Notes under the pieces: generated by a model
The model's input: only the letters and a program-made list of their open reading frames with translations
Databases searched by the model: none
What the model was told of the DNA's origin: nothing
Program-made: the position numbers and the translations under genes
In this document: positions 25,341-34,960 of the stretch, piece by piece
Position numbering within the stretch: the stretch's first letter is position 1
How the letters are laid out: the number at the start of each line of letters is the position of its first letter
DNA from: an uncultured Oscillospiraceae bacterium
Lineage (GTDB): Bacteria > Bacillota > Clostridia > Oscillospirales > Oscillospiraceae
Assembly: GCA_934572325.1 (NCBI GenBank)
Contig: CAKTKT010000001.1
Span: 4,895 to 68,894 of the forward strand
Reading direction: 5' to 3'
Length of the DNA stretch: 64,000 nucleotides

Positions 25341-27004
25341 CCTGACACCTCCGATTCGGGTATTGCCGTGGCAAAATAGATTATATCGCTGACCGTGCGC
25401 TCATAGCCGAAATCGACGTGGTTGACAGCCTCGTTTTGAAAAACGATCTCCGAGGTCTGCCCGCCGTCGAGGTTATATGCCTTCACGCAGCCCTTTGCCG
25501 CCATGAAGCGCGCAAACTCGTTGACCTTCGCGCGCGGGCGCATATCCGAGTGGTTGACGGTCATGAGCAGATAGTGCAGCTCGTCCGTCATGCCGATGCC
25601 GGCGCGGGAGTATTCAAGCTCCATCTCGCCTATGGGGTAGCCGCTGCACTGCTGCACCTCGCCGTTATCCACGAGCACGGGACCGAACGACAGCGAGAAC
25701 ACGACGTCGTTGTCGGCGATGTACTGCTGCACCGCCGCGTCGCCCGTCAGCTCGCCCGCGCGGGAGAACAGCATATCGCCCCCCGCCGTGATACAGCAGG
25801 TGTCCAGCTTCTGCGCGTCGTTGCGGAAAAGCTGCCTTTGATATACGGTCAGCCCTATCTGACGGAAAGCGTAGAAGTCGGCGTTCGCCGCGACGACGGC
25901 GTTCGCCGCGGAGGCAAGCTCGGTTGCGTAAAGCTGCACGGACGAGCCGTAGGTGTCCTCGGCGAGCTTGCGCCGAAACTGCGAGCCGTCGGCGATCTTC
26001 ACCTCCGCCAGCGTCGCGCAGCGCTCCTCGATTATCTCCTTCCACACGATGACGAGGATGGTCGCGTCGCGGTAATAATGTATCTCCTTGCCGGGGTAGA
26101 ACGGCAGATCCGGCTGCCAGACGGTCTCCTGCCCGTCCAGAAGCTCCGCCGCCGCATCGATGACGCCCTGCACGACGGCGGGGTCGGTCGTCGTGCCGAA
26201 GGCGGCGGGGTTGGGCTTGGGGGCGACGGTGTCCGTCTCGGCGAGCTTATATATCTTCTTTATGTACGTCAGCTCGCCGAGCGCGTCGCTCGCGGCGTTG
26301 TTGACGTATACGTCGAGCTTGCTGGTGAGGTTGAGGTTGTTCTGCGCCTTGGCAGCGGTCGATGTGCCGGAGTCGGGGTGGATGTTCACGCCGATCCAGA
26401 AAAGCGCGAACACGGTCAGCACCGCGAAAACGGCGGCGAGAAGGTTTTTCACGGGGGTCTCGGCGCGCTCGCGCCGCGCGTATACGCGCTGCTGCTCCTC
26501 GGCGGCGTCGCGGTCCTTCTGCCGCAGTGAGGACTTTTGCGCGTCGAGCTTCGCCTGCTTGTCCTCGGCTTTTTTTTGCAGCGTCGCCGCGCGGTGCTTC
26601 TCGTCCGGCGTGAAAAGCCGGTCGGGGTCGAAGCTCTGCGCCGAGGGAGAGCGCTTGCTGCCCGCGCCCGGCATCGCCCACGCCTCCGGCGGGCGGTACG
26701 CCTTGCCCGCAGGCTTGAACTCCGGCGTGAAGTCCTCCCCGCCGACGCCGTCCTCTCCCGCGTCCTCGCGCGACGGCGCGGCGGGCTTGCTCTTGCGGGA
26801 GGAGAGATAGTCCTCAAGCTGCGACACATCGACGTAATACTGCGCGCCGCCCTTGCCGCCCGCGTTTGCCGGGGCGGCGGGCTGCGCGGGCGTTTTCGCC
26901 GTCTCCGGCTTTGCGCCGTCACCGGACAGGGAGCTGGAATACGACGAGAACTCGGCGAGTATGGCTTCGAGATCGGAATTGAAATCGTTGGTTGTGTTGC
27001 TCAT
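25337..27004 (-). CDS. Phosphodiester glycosidase (NAGPA-domain) membrane protein
   Basis: A 555-residue protein with a long disordered cytoplasmic N-terminus (1-185) rich in Ala, Pro, Lys and Glu, a single membrane helix at about 187-207, and an external region. The C-terminal 200 residues are a NAGPA / phosphodiester-glycosidase domain, with 'YNLDGGQTSEIVF' near residue 515 as its signature. Such domains remove sugar caps or act on exopolysaccharide and teichoic-type polymers; the substrate is unknown. I chose the ATG at 27004 (GGAGA upstream) over an upstream start that would add 26 His/Arg-rich residues. It lies between the unknown membrane protein gene and the Lgt-like gene. Confidence 0.8.
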   Translation of the reverse strand: MSNTTNDFNSDLEAILAEFSSYSSSLSGDGAKPETAKTPAQPAAPANAGGKGGAQYYVDVSQLEDYLSSRKSKPAAPSREDAGEDGVGGEDFTPEFKPAGKAYRPPEAWAMPGAGSKRSPSAQSFDPDRLFTPDEKHRAATLQKKAEDKQAKLDAQKSSLRQKDRDAAEEQQRVYARRERAETPVKNLLAAVFAVLTVFALFWIGVNIHPDSGTSTAAKAQNNLNLTSKLDVYVNNAASDALGELTYIKKIYKLAETDTVAPKPNPAAFGTTTDPAVVQGVIDAAAELLDGQETVWQPDLPFYPGKEIHYYRDATILVIVWKEIIEERCATLAEVKIADGSQFRRKLAEDTYGSSVQLYATELASAANAVVAANADFYAFRQIGLTVYQRQLFRNDAQKLDTCCITAGGDMLFSRAGELTGDAAVQQYIADNDVVFSLSFGPVLVDNGEVQQCSGYPIGEMELEYSRAGIGMTDELHYLLMTVNHSDMRPRAKVNEFARFMAAKGCVKAYNLDGGQTSEIVFQNEAVNHVDFGYERTVSDIIYFATAIPESEVSG

Positions 27005-27021
27005 GGCGTGTCTCCGAACGG

Positions 27022-27852
27022 TCAGTATGCCACGCCGCCCATGAGGGCGTTGAGCATGGCTTGGTTTGTGATGATGAGCCATTGCCCGCCGCGGTAGGTC
27101 AGCTCGATGTCGATTGCGGCGGCGGTGCAGTAGCTGTCGGCGTGGCTCAGCACGGATTGGAGCGACGCGCTGTACGCCTCCTCCGTCACGCCGGGGAGAT
27201 ATTTGTCGTCCGCATCGTATACCTCGTTGCGCGGACGGCTCTCGACGAGCTTTTCAAGATTGCGCTGCACGCCGTCCTCCACGCTCGCCTCAAGCGAGGC
27301 GAGGTCGAGATACTTCACGCGGACGGTCTGCTTGGCGCTCAGGCGGTCGCGCTCCGCCTCGCCCACAAGGGCGTACTCATAGCTGCCCTTCAGCGCATCG
27401 TATACGAGCGCGGCGTTCTCCGAGGACGGCGCGGTCTCCAGCCCGAGCCCGGTATAGTCGCTCAGGCAGGAGTACGCCGTGGGATAGTCGCCGATGATGA
27501 CGGCGTCGTAAAACTTTCTGACGGTGTCGGCGGGGTCTCCCTCCGCCTTGGAGTAGAGCGCGCCGACGGACGAGCCGATGATGGCAAAAAGCATCGCCGT
27601 GCCGGAGAAGATGATCGCCAGCACCGCCCACGACACGCGCAGCATCCCGCTGCGCCCCATGCGCACCGCGACCGCCATCGCCGCGAGCATCAGCGCGACG
27701 ATAACGAGCGCCATGACGAGCGCGGCGGTGTTCGCGCTTGTCTCCACGGTCTCCTCATAATATGTCTGCGCCGTGGCGTGCGCCGCCGGCGAGCACCACA
27801 GCGCCGCGCCGAGCGCCGGTATAAACGCGATAAGCCTTTTCAAATGCCTCAT
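27022..27852 (-). CDS. Membrane protein of unknown function with NTF2-like external domain
   Basis: Not recognised by name. The 276 residues contain a signal peptide (1-26), two closely spaced helices (about 44-63 and 75-98), and a soluble domain of about 175 residues. The pattern 'RKFYDAVIIGDYPTAYSCLSDY' at the start of that domain resembles NTF2-like folds, which often bind small molecules or peptidoglycan fragments. ATG with GGAGAAAAGG upstream. It is the first gene of a three-gene run with the phosphodiester glycosidase 17 bp downstream, which suggests an envelope role. Confidence 0.65.
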   Translation of the reverse strand: MRHLKRLIAFIPALGAALWCSPAAHATAQTYYEETVETSANTAALVMALVIVALMLAAMAVAVRMGRSGMLRVSWAVLAIIFSGTAMLFAIIGSSVGALYSKAEGDPADTVRKFYDAVIIGDYPTAYSCLSDYTGLGLETAPSSENAALVYDALKGSYEYALVGEAERDRLSAKQTVRVKYLDLASLEASVEDGVQRNLEKLVESRPRNEVYDADDKYLPGVTEEAYSASLQSVLSHADSYCTAAAIDIELTYRGGQWLIITNQAMLNALMGGVAY

Positions 27853-27928
27853 GCCTTTTCTCCAGACGTGTGATAATACATACGAGTGCTATTTTACAAT
27901 TTTCGCAGTGATAATTCAAGAGAAATAA

Positions 27929-29062
27929 TTATACTATCTTTTCTGCGCCGAATGTGCCGCCCAGCACCTCAAGCCCCGGACGGTAGAGCTTATCGACCGT
28001 CCATATGCTTATCCCCGCAAGGTCAAATTCCGCAACGAGCGCGAGCCGCGCCTGCCAGGAGCGCGCGTCCTCGTACCACACCGCGTGCTGCCGCCCCTGC
28101 GCGTCGGTATAGTAAAAGTACGGCGCGGCGGCGACGGCGTCGTAGCGCACCTCCGCCCCGACGCTTGCGGCGAGGTCGGATGCGGCGGCGGAGGAGATGA
28201 CGGAGGCAGCCTCGCCCTGCCGCCACGGGAGGAGCCAGTTGTAGCCGTAGTTTGAAAAGCCCATGAGGAGCTTCCCTGCGGGTATGCGCGTCACGGCGTA
28301 CTCCAGCACACGGCGCATTTTGTCCACGGGGGAGACCGCCTGCGGCGGGGAGTAGGTGTACCCCCACTCATAGGTCATGACGATGACGCGGTCCATATAC
28401 TTCCCGTGCACGGCGTAGTCGTGCGCCTCATAGAGAAGCCCGCCCTGCGCATCGCCCGTTTTCGGGGCGACGGCGGTGGAGAGATAGTACCCCAGCGGGT
28501 GAAACGTGTCTGCGGCGCGGCGGAGAAAGGCGTTGTAGCCCTCGCGGTCAAAGGGGTGGATATATTCGAGGTTGAAATTTATCCCGTAGTATTTTTTCTC
28601 GCGCAGGGTGGAGAGAATATTGTCAAGCACGCGGTTTTGCACCGCCTCGTCCGTGAACACCGCGTGGGCGATGTCGCCGGAGAAGCCGCCGCTGCCGCCG
28701 AGGTTCGTCACGGTCATGAGCGGGGCGGTATTCGCGGCGTAGGCGGAGAACACGAGCGGGCGGTCGTCAATGGGGACGAGCGCGCCCTCTGCGGTCATGC
28801 TGTACGAAAACGGGCAGAGGAACGTGAGGTACGGCAGCGTGGCGCTGAGCACGGCGGCGGAGATGTTGGGGTAAGCGTAGGCGTTGACCTCCGACTGGCG
28901 CAGCGCGCCCTCGGCGTACCCGGGGATGACGAGCGCCGAGCCCACCGCGAGGCGCGAGGGGTCGGCGAGCTGATTGACGGCGGCAAGGCGCGAGAGGTCA
29001 ACGGAGTATTTTCCTGCGATGGAATAGAGCGTATCGCCGGAACGGACAGCGTATATTTCCAT
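27929..29062 (-). CDS. LysM - GH18 spore-germination-type hydrolase (YaaH/SleL-like)
   Basis: A 377-residue protein with one N-terminal LysM domain (residues 1-48, 'YAVRSGDTLYSIAGKYSVDL') and a GH18 domain. Relatives YaaH and SleL sit in the spore coat/cortex and cleave cortex muramic-lactam peptidoglycan as N-acetylglucosaminidases. The catalytic glutamate is present (Glu166 in 'GINFNLEY'), but the usual DxE Asp is Asn164, so activity may be altered. No signal peptide, as usual for coat-targeted family members. I chose the ATG at 29062; the longer frame would add 111 residues through the promoter of the next gene. Confidence 0.85.
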   Translation of the reverse strand: MEIYAVRSGDTLYSIAGKYSVDLSRLAAVNQLADPSRLAVGSALVIPGYAEGALRQSEVNAYAYPNISAAVLSATLPYLTFLCPFSYSMTAEGALVPIDDRPLVFSAYAANTAPLMTVTNLGGSGGFSGDIAHAVFTDEAVQNRVLDNILSTLREKKYYGINFNLEYIHPFDREGYNAFLRRAADTFHPLGYYLSTAVAPKTGDAQGGLLYEAHDYAVHGKYMDRVIVMTYEWGYTYSPPQAVSPVDKMRRVLEYAVTRIPAGKLLMGFSNYGYNWLLPWRQGEAASVISSAAASDLAASVGAEVRYDAVAAAPYFYYTDAQGRQHAVWYEDARSWQARLALVAEFDLAGISIWTVDKLYRPGLEVLGGTFGAEKIV

Positions 29063-29113
29063 AAAACCAGTCCTTTCGATGTAAGCATTATGGAATAATA
29101 TATGCCGTGACGA

Positions 29114-29142
29114 TTGCGGATAAAACGTATTTATGATATAAT
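29114..29142 (+). promoter_or_regulatory. Promoter of pepF
   Basis: TTGCGG (29114-29119), 17-bp spacer, TATAAT (29137-29142), about 33 bp before the GTG start. Confidence 0.7.
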
Positions 29143-29174
29143 GAGAATATAAAATTTTGTAAGGAGGGCGCACT

Positions 29175-30977
29175 GTGGAAGAGCAGGTCATACCGAGAAG
29201 AGAGGACGTTCCGGAAAGGTTCACATGGGAGCTGGGGGATATATTTGAAAGCGACGAGGCGTGGAGCGCGGAGTTTGAGGCGGCGCAGGAGCTGCCCATG
29301 CGCGCCGCCGAATTTGCCGGACGCCTGTGCGAGAGCGCGCAGACGCTGTACGAATACCTCCTGCTTGAGGATGAGGCGGGCGTGCGCATCAGCAAGCTCT
29401 ACGGCTACGCAAGCTGCAAGAGCGATCAGGACACCGCGAACGCCTTTTATCAGGATATGCGCGGCAAGGCGATGAGCCTTTACGTAGCGTATGCCGGAGC
29501 GGGCGCGTTCGCCACGCCCGAGCTTATCGCCGTGGACGACGAGCGCTTCGAGAGCTTTTATAAGGACGAGCCGCGCTTGGAGACCTATCGGCGCGTGCTG
29601 TACCGCGTGCGGCGCATGGCGGAGCACGTCCTTTCCGAGGCGGAGGAGCGGCTGCTCGCGGCGTCGAGCGAGATGGCGGCGAGTCCGGACAATATCCGCA
29701 GCATCTTCATGAACGCCGACCTCAGCTTCCCGCCGGTGAAGGACGCGGACGGCAGCGAGCGCCTCCTCACGAACGAGACGTTCGTGCCCATGCTCGAAAG
29801 CGCGGACAGGACGCTGAGGAGAGCCGCGTTCGAGACGTACTACGCCCGCCTCGGCGAATTTAAAAACACCATAGCCGCCGCGCTCGACGGGCAGTTCAAG
29901 CAGCTTCGCTTTTTCGCCGAGGCGCGCAATTACCCCACGACGCTCGCCGCCGCGCTCGACGAAAACGAGGTGCCGGAGGAGGTGTACGAAAACCTCATTG
30001 AAGCCGTGCACGCGAACATGGACCGGATGTACCGCTATGTCGCGCTGAGAAAGAAGCTGCTCGGCGTGCAAAAGCTGCATATGTACGACGTGTACGCGCC
30101 GCTCGTGCCGGACGCGACGCAGAGGATAAGCTTTGACGAGGCGAAGGAGACCGTGCTCGCGGCGCTCGCCGTCCTCGGCGAGGACTATACCGCGCTTTTG
30201 AAAAAGGGCTTTGACGAGCGCTGGATAGACGTGTACGAAAATCAGGGCAAGCGCGGCGGGGCGTACTCCACCGACGCCGCCCGCCCGCACCCATATGTGC
30301 TTTTGAACCACAAGGACACGCTCGACGGGATGTTCACCCTCGCCCACGAGATGGGGCACGCGCTGCATAGCTGGTATAGCTGCAAAAAACAGCCGGTGTG
30401 CACGTCGGACTATGTCATCTTCGTGGCGGAGGTCGCCTCCACGTGCAACGAGGTGCTTTTGATGCGCTATCTCCTCGGCAAAACGACGGACAAGCGCGAG
30501 CGGGCGTACCTCATCAATCACTTCCTCGACCAGTTCAAGGGCACGCTCTACCGCCAGACGATGTTTGCCGAGTTTGAGCTGGAGCTGGGGCGCATGAGCG
30601 AGGCGGGGGATACTCTCACTGCGGACGCGCTGTGCGAAAAGTACTTTGCGCTGAATAAGCTCTACTTCGGGGAGGACATGGTCTCCGACGATGAGATCGC
30701 GCTCGAGTGGGCGCGCATACCGCACTTTTTCTATGATTACTACGTGTTCCAGTACGCGACCGGCTTCGCCGCCGCCGTCGCCCTCGCCGAGCGCATCCTC
30801 GCCGAGGGCGAGAGCGCCGTGGCGGACTATAAGCGCTTCCTCTCCTCCGGATGCAGCACCGACCCAATATCGCTGCTGAAGATTGCCGGAGTGGACATGA
30901 GCACGGCAGAGCCGATAAACTCCGCCCTCGCCATTTTCGGCGAGCTTACGGACGAGCTGGAGGAAACGTTGAGGTAA
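29175..30977 (+). CDS. pepF: Oligoendopeptidase F (M3 metallopeptidase)
   Basis: A 600-residue cytosolic zinc endopeptidase that cuts peptides of about 7-17 residues. The zinc motif 'AHEMGHALHSWY' is near residue 392, and the third ligand lies in 'EVASTCNEVLLM' near 420. The rest follows the M3B PepF family to the C-terminus ('LSSGCSTDPISLLKIAGVDM' near 558). The GTG start is supported by AGGAGGG five bases upstream. It is a single-gene unit with its own promoter and a strong terminator, and helps recycle peptides. Confidence 0.95.
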   Translation: MEEQVIPRREDVPERFTWELGDIFESDEAWSAEFEAAQELPMRAAEFAGRLCESAQTLYEYLLLEDEAGVRISKLYGYASCKSDQDTANAFYQDMRGKAMSLYVAYAGAGAFATPELIAVDDERFESFYKDEPRLETYRRVLYRVRRMAEHVLSEAEERLLAASSEMAASPDNIRSIFMNADLSFPPVKDADGSERLLTNETFVPMLESADRTLRRAAFETYYARLGEFKNTIAAALDGQFKQLRFFAEARNYPTTLAAALDENEVPEEVYENLIEAVHANMDRMYRYVALRKKLLGVQKLHMYDVYAPLVPDATQRISFDEAKETVLAALAVLGEDYTALLKKGFDERWIDVYENQGKRGGAYSTDAARPHPYVLLNHKDTLDGMFTLAHEMGHALHSWYSCKKQPVCTSDYVIFVAEVASTCNEVLLMRYLLGKTTDKRERAYLINHFLDQFKGTLYRQTMFAEFELELGRMSEAGDTLTADALCEKYFALNKLYFGEDMVSDDEIALEWARIPHFFYDYYVFQYATGFAAAVALAERILAEGESAVADYKRFLSSGCSTDPISLLKIAGVDMSTAEPINSALAIFGELTDELEETLR

Positions 30978-30978
30978 T

Positions 30979-31017
30979 AATTACCGGCTGCTATCGGCAG
31001 CCGGTAATTTTTTTTCT
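30979..31017. terminator. Terminator of pepF
   Basis: A 13-bp perfect stem (left arm begins at 30979) around TATCG, followed by a long run of T to 31015. The symmetric A/T flanks may also end the convergent YyaL-like gene. Confidence 0.88.
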
Positions 31018-31023
31018 GACAGG

Positions 31024-33000
31024 TCACGAAAACTCCCTGCACGCGCCGTTTTCGCAGAGATAGAAGTGCGCCCTGCCGTCCTCGGCGGCGGCGGAGGCGG
31101 TGAACGGCGCGATCTCGGCGAGCGCGGCGTCGCGCGCCGGAGTTTTCAAAAGCACGGTCAGCTCCGGCGCGTAGCGCGCGGTGACGGCGCGCAGAAGCTC
31201 CGGCACGGTCTCGTCCGGCGCGGCGCAGAGGATCTCCCGCGTGGGGTACACAGCGCCCATCAGCGCCGTCAGCGCGAACGCGCATCCGGCGGGGGCGTTC
31301 GCGGCGTAATTGCAGGTGAAGGTCAAAAGCGCGTCGCGCGCCGAGCCCATGTCCGCATCCCCCGTCAGGCGGAAGAGCGCATCGAACAGCGCCGCCGCGC
31401 CGCTGCTGCCGGAGGGGAGAGCGCCGTCATACACCTCCTGCGGGCGGGTGATGAGCGTCTCGGCGGCGTCGGACGTGCGGTAATACCCGCCGTCGGGCGC
31501 GGCGAAGTGCGCCGTGACCTCTCCGGCGAGCGCACGGGCGCGGACGAGGTGCGCGGGGTCATAGTCCGCCGCGTACAGCTCAACAAGACCGAGCGCGTAG
31601 AACACATAGTCGTCAAGCTGCGCCGCCGCGCCGAGCGCTCCCGCCGTCAGCGAGGCGCGCAGAGCGCCCGCCCCGTCATAGAGCGAGGCTGCCATGAACG
31701 CGGCAAGCTCCTCCGCCGCGGCGAGATAGCGCGCATCGGAAAAGGCGCGCGCCGCGCGCGAGAGCGCCATGAGCAGCAGCCCGTTCCACGCCGTCAGCAT
31801 CTTTTCGTCGGTTTTGAGCGGCATACGCGCCGCCCGATAGATGCGCAGCTTTTCCCGAAGATCGTTGTACCCCTCCGGCAGGAGGCTCCAGCGCGTGTTC
31901 AAAAGGAGGTTCGGTATGCTCCCGCCGCGGAAGTTGCCCTCGGCGGTGATGTCGTAGCACTCGCAGAAGTGCCGCCCCGCGTCCTCGCCGAGGACGGCGC
32001 GCACCTCGTCCGGCGTGAAGAGATAGTACGCCCCCTCCTCGCCGAGACCGTCCGCGTCCTGCGCACAGAAGTACCCGCCGTCGGGAGACGAAAGCTCGCG
32101 CATACAGTAGTCGAGCGTCGCCTCGGCGACATAGCGGTAAAGCGCCATATGCCCCGACTGCCAAGCCTCGGCGTACACATAGGCGAGCAGGGCGTTGTCA
32201 TAGAGCGTCTTTTCAAAATGCGGGGCGAGCCATTCCCTATCGGTCGAATAGCGCGAGAAGCCGCCGCCGAAATGGTCGAATATCCCGCCGCGGTACATGG
32301 CCTTCAGCGTGTCCTCCGCCATGGCGCGCGCCGCGCGGTCGCCCGCGAGGGCGGCATAGCGCAGAAGGAAAATGAGATCGTGCGGGGAGGGGAACTTCGG
32401 CGCTGTGCCGAAGCCGCCGTATTCCCCGTCAAACGCCGCAGAGAGCTGCTCTCTCGCGCGGCGGAGAAGCTCCGCGTCCGCGCCCGCCGCGCCGAGCTTT
32501 TTCGGCGCGTTCAAAAGCGCCGTGACGTCGCCCGCCGCTTTCAGCAGAGCGCCCCGCCCGCCGCGCCACTTCGCCGCGACGGCGGAGAGCAGCGTGACGA
32601 GCCCCGGCTGCCCGTTCGCATCCTCGCGCGGGATGTAGGACGCGGCGAAAAACGGCTGCTGCGAGGGGGTCATGATGATGCTCAGCGGCCAGCCGCCGCT
32701 GCCGGTGAGCGCCGTGCACACGGACATATATACGCTGTCGATGTCGGGGCGCTCCTCGCGATCGACCTTCACGGCGACATAGTATTTGTTCAGCACCTCA
32801 GCCACGCGCGCGTTTTCAAAGGATTCCCTCTCCATGACGTGACACCAGTGACAGGTGGAGTACCCGATGCTGAGGAAAACGGGCTTGTCCTCGCGCCGCG
32901 CCTTATCAAACGCGGCTTCGCTCCAAGGATACCAATCAATGGGATTTTCCGCGTGCTCGCGGAGATAGGGGGATGTTTCGTTCGCCAATCTGTTGCTCAT
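31024..33000 (-). CDS. Thioredoxin-domain protein of the YyaL / DUF255 family
   Basis: A 658-residue member of the YyaL (SPATA20-like) family. The N-terminal 160 residues are a thioredoxin-like domain with '[16 protein letters not shown]' near residue 47; the remaining part resembles an (alpha/alpha)6 toroid of glycosidases or epimerases. The opening '[20 protein letters not shown]' is the family hallmark. Function is unproven, although relatives are discussed as cellobiose epimerase-like. The ATG is at 33000; the upstream ribosome site GGGAGG is close by. It is a single gene, divergent from the TPR gene. Confidence 0.9.
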   Translation of the reverse strand: MSNRLANETSPYLREHAENPIDWYPWSEAAFDKARREDKPVFLSIGYSTCHWCHVMERESFENARVAEVLNKYYVAVKVDREERPDIDSVYMSVCTALTGSGGWPLSIIMTPSQQPFFAASYIPREDANGQPGLVTLLSAVAAKWRGGRGALLKAAGDVTALLNAPKKLGAAGADAELLRRAREQLSAAFDGEYGGFGTAPKFPSPHDLIFLLRYAALAGDRAARAMAEDTLKAMYRGGIFDHFGGGFSRYSTDREWLAPHFEKTLYDNALLAYVYAEAWQSGHMALYRYVAEATLDYCMRELSSPDGGYFCAQDADGLGEEGAYYLFTPDEVRAVLGEDAGRHFCECYDITAEGNFRGGSIPNLLLNTRWSLLPEGYNDLREKLRIYRAARMPLKTDEKMLTAWNGLLLMALSRAARAFSDARYLAAAEELAAFMAASLYDGAGALRASLTAGALGAAAQLDDYVFYALGLVELYAADYDPAHLVRARALAGEVTAHFAAPDGGYYRTSDAAETLITRPQEVYDGALPSGSSGAAALFDALFRLTGDADMGSARDALLTFTCNYAANAPAGCAFALTALMGAVYPTREILCAAPDETVPELLRAVTARYAPELTVLLKTPARDAALAEIAPFTASAAAEDGRAHFYLCENGACREFS

Positions 33001-33094
33001 GCGACAGCCTCCCTGCTGTAAAGCGAGTATATTATATAAATCATCAAAAGTATTATAGCCGCAGATACGCGGAGTTTCAAGTGAGGGATGATAA

Positions 33095-33910
33095 ATGGAG
33101 CATACCGATCCGCGCTGCTGCTTTGACGCGGCTGACTACCTCGCCGCGCCCGACGCCGCGCCCTGCCCCGTGACGCTCGACGTGCCGGAGATAGTGCGCG
33201 GGCTGGACGAGCTTTACGAGCGCGCTCGCGAGGCGGAGGCGGAGGGCTATCTCGAGGCGTGGCTCGAGCGGGCGAGAGCGTGCGGCGACTGGCGCGCGGA
33301 GCTGACCGTGACGAGCGAGCTATTGGGGCAGTACCGCCGCAGTGCGAGCCGCGAAAAGGGGCTTTGCGCGGCGGACAGTGCGCTCGCGCTCATCCGCAGG
33401 CACGGCATGGGACGCACGGTCTCCGGCGCGACGATCATGCTCAACGCCGCGACGACGCTCAAATGCTTCGGCGAGGCGGCGCGCTCGCTGCCGATATTCG
33501 CGCACGTGGGGCGGGTGTATTCCGAGCGGCTCGATCCGACGGATTACCGCTTCGCGGGGCTATTTAACAACATGGCGCTCTCGTATGCCGACGTGGGCGA
33601 GATCGAGCGCGCTATTGAATACTTCACCGCCGCGATGCGCATCATAGAGCGCTGCGACGCGCCGGAGAACGAGCTTGCCGTGACGCTGTGCAACATGGCG
33701 GAGACCTACGCCCGCCGCGACGGCGAGGACGAGAGGATAGGCGAGTGCATGGAGCGCGCGTGGGAGTATCTCAACGCTCCCGCGCTCGCGCACGACGGCT
33801 ATCACGCCTTCACCGTCTCCAAGTGTGCGCCGTGCTTTGACTATTTCGGCTATTTCATCTATGCGAAAGCGCTCAGGGAAAGGGCGGAGAGGATATATGG
33901 GCTTTCTTGA
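33095..33910 (+). CDS. Tetratricopeptide-repeat protein linked to DUF4037 protein
   Basis: A 271-residue helical protein. Tandem TPR-like helical pairs are visible, for example '[20 protein letters not shown]' near 152-172 and '[20 protein letters not shown]' near 191-210. No signal peptide or membrane helix. TPR proteins act as peptide or protein scaffolds. The next gene begins inside its last codons (14-bp overlap), so the two products probably act together. ATG preceded by GAGGGA. Target unknown. Confidence 0.75.
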   Translation: MEHTDPRCCFDAADYLAAPDAAPCPVTLDVPEIVRGLDELYERAREAEAEGYLEAWLERARACGDWRAELTVTSELLGQYRRSASREKGLCAADSALALIRRHGMGRTVSGATIMLNAATTLKCFGEAARSLPIFAHVGRVYSERLDPTDYRFAGLFNNMALSYADVGEIERAIEYFTAAMRIIERCDAPENELAVTLCNMAETYARRDGEDERIGECMERAWEYLNAPALAHDGYHAFTVSKCAPCFDYFGYFIYAKALRERAERIYGLS

Positions 33911-34823
33911 CGAGGCGCGGGAGCTGTACGTGCGCTATGGCGCGCCGATGATAGCGGAGCGCTTCCCCGACTACGCCGAGCGCATCGCGGCAGGGCTTGC
34001 CGGTCACGGGTCGGAGTGCTTCGGCTTTGACGACGAGCTCTCGCGCGATCACGATTTTGAGGCGGGCTTCTGCCTGTGGATCGACGAGGCGACCGACAGG
34101 GAGATAGGCGTGGAGCTTTCGCGCGCCTACCGTGCGCTGCCGCTCGAACGCGCGGGGCGGCGGAGCGCTCTGGCGGAGAAAAGCCGGGGCGTGCGGGTAA
34201 TACCGGAGTTTTACCGGCGCTACACCGGCTCGTCCGGCGCGCCGGAGAGCTGGCAGCAATGGCTGCATCTGCCGTCCTACGCGCTCGCCGAGGCGACGAA
34301 CGGCGAGGTGTGGCGCGACGACGCGGGCGTGTTCTCCGCCATCCGGCGCGAGATCGCGGACGGGATGCCGGAGGACGTGCGGATAAAAAAGCTCGCCGCG
34401 TGCGCGGTGAGCATGGCGCAGAGCGGGCAGTACAACTACTCCCGCTGCATACGCCGCGGGGAGGACGGCGCGGCGATGCTCGCCCTCGGCGAGTTTGTGA
34501 GAAGCACGGCGTACATGATACACCTGCTCAACCGCCGCCATATGCCGTACTATAAATGGATGCTCCGCTCGCTCGGCACGCTGCCGCGGCTGGGCGAGTT
34601 GCGCGGAGCGCTGGAATATCTGCTCACGGCGGAAAACGACGACGCGGGCAAGAAAACGAAAGCGGGCGTTGTGGAGGACGTGTGCGCCGCGCTCGTGCGG
34701 GAGCTTCAAGCCGACGCGCTGACCTGCGGCAGCTGGGACTACATGGAGAGACACGGGCTGGATATGCAGGGGCATATCCAAAACCCCGCGATACGTGCCG
34801 AGCATATTATGGAGGGAATTTAA
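33897..34823 (+). CDS. DUF4037 domain protein (nucleotidyltransferase-like)
   Basis: A 308-residue cytosolic protein of the DUF4037 family. The segment 'GSECFGFDDELSRDHDFE' near residues 39-56 looks like a minimal nucleotidyltransferase core: a Gly-Ser followed by acidic metal ligands (Asp-His-Asp). The rest is helical. The start ATG at 33897 has GGAGAGG upstream and overlaps the TPR gene by 14 bp; a longer frame would overlap it more and lacks a ribosome site. Nucleotidyl transfer to a small molecule or protein is an inference. Confidence 0.75.
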   Translation: MGFLDEARELYVRYGAPMIAERFPDYAERIAAGLAGHGSECFGFDDELSRDHDFEAGFCLWIDEATDREIGVELSRAYRALPLERAGRRSALAEKSRGVRVIPEFYRRYTGSSGAPESWQQWLHLPSYALAEATNGEVWRDDAGVFSAIRREIADGMPEDVRIKKLAACAVSMAQSGQYNYSRCIRRGEDGAAMLALGEFVRSTAYMIHLLNRRHMPYYKWMLRSLGTLPRLGELRGALEYLLTAENDDAGKKTKAGVVEDVCAALVRELQADALTCGSWDYMERHGLDMQGHIQNPAIRAEHIMEGI

Positions 34824-34856
34824 CAATCATTCGGGGAGGAAATGCGCGGATTTGTG

Positions 34857-34885
34857 TTTACAATCCACAAAATTTGTGCTATGCT
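34857..34885 (+). promoter_or_regulatory. Promoter of the LysN-type aminotransferase gene
   Basis: TTTACA (34857-34862), 17-bp spacer, TATGCT (34880-34885), 75 bp before the ATG. Confidence 0.6.
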
Positions 34886-34960
34886 TAGTGCCGAAGAGGT
34901 ATATAGTATGCGAGATACTATAACTTAAATAGCACAAGAATTTATTTAAGGAGGAAAACC

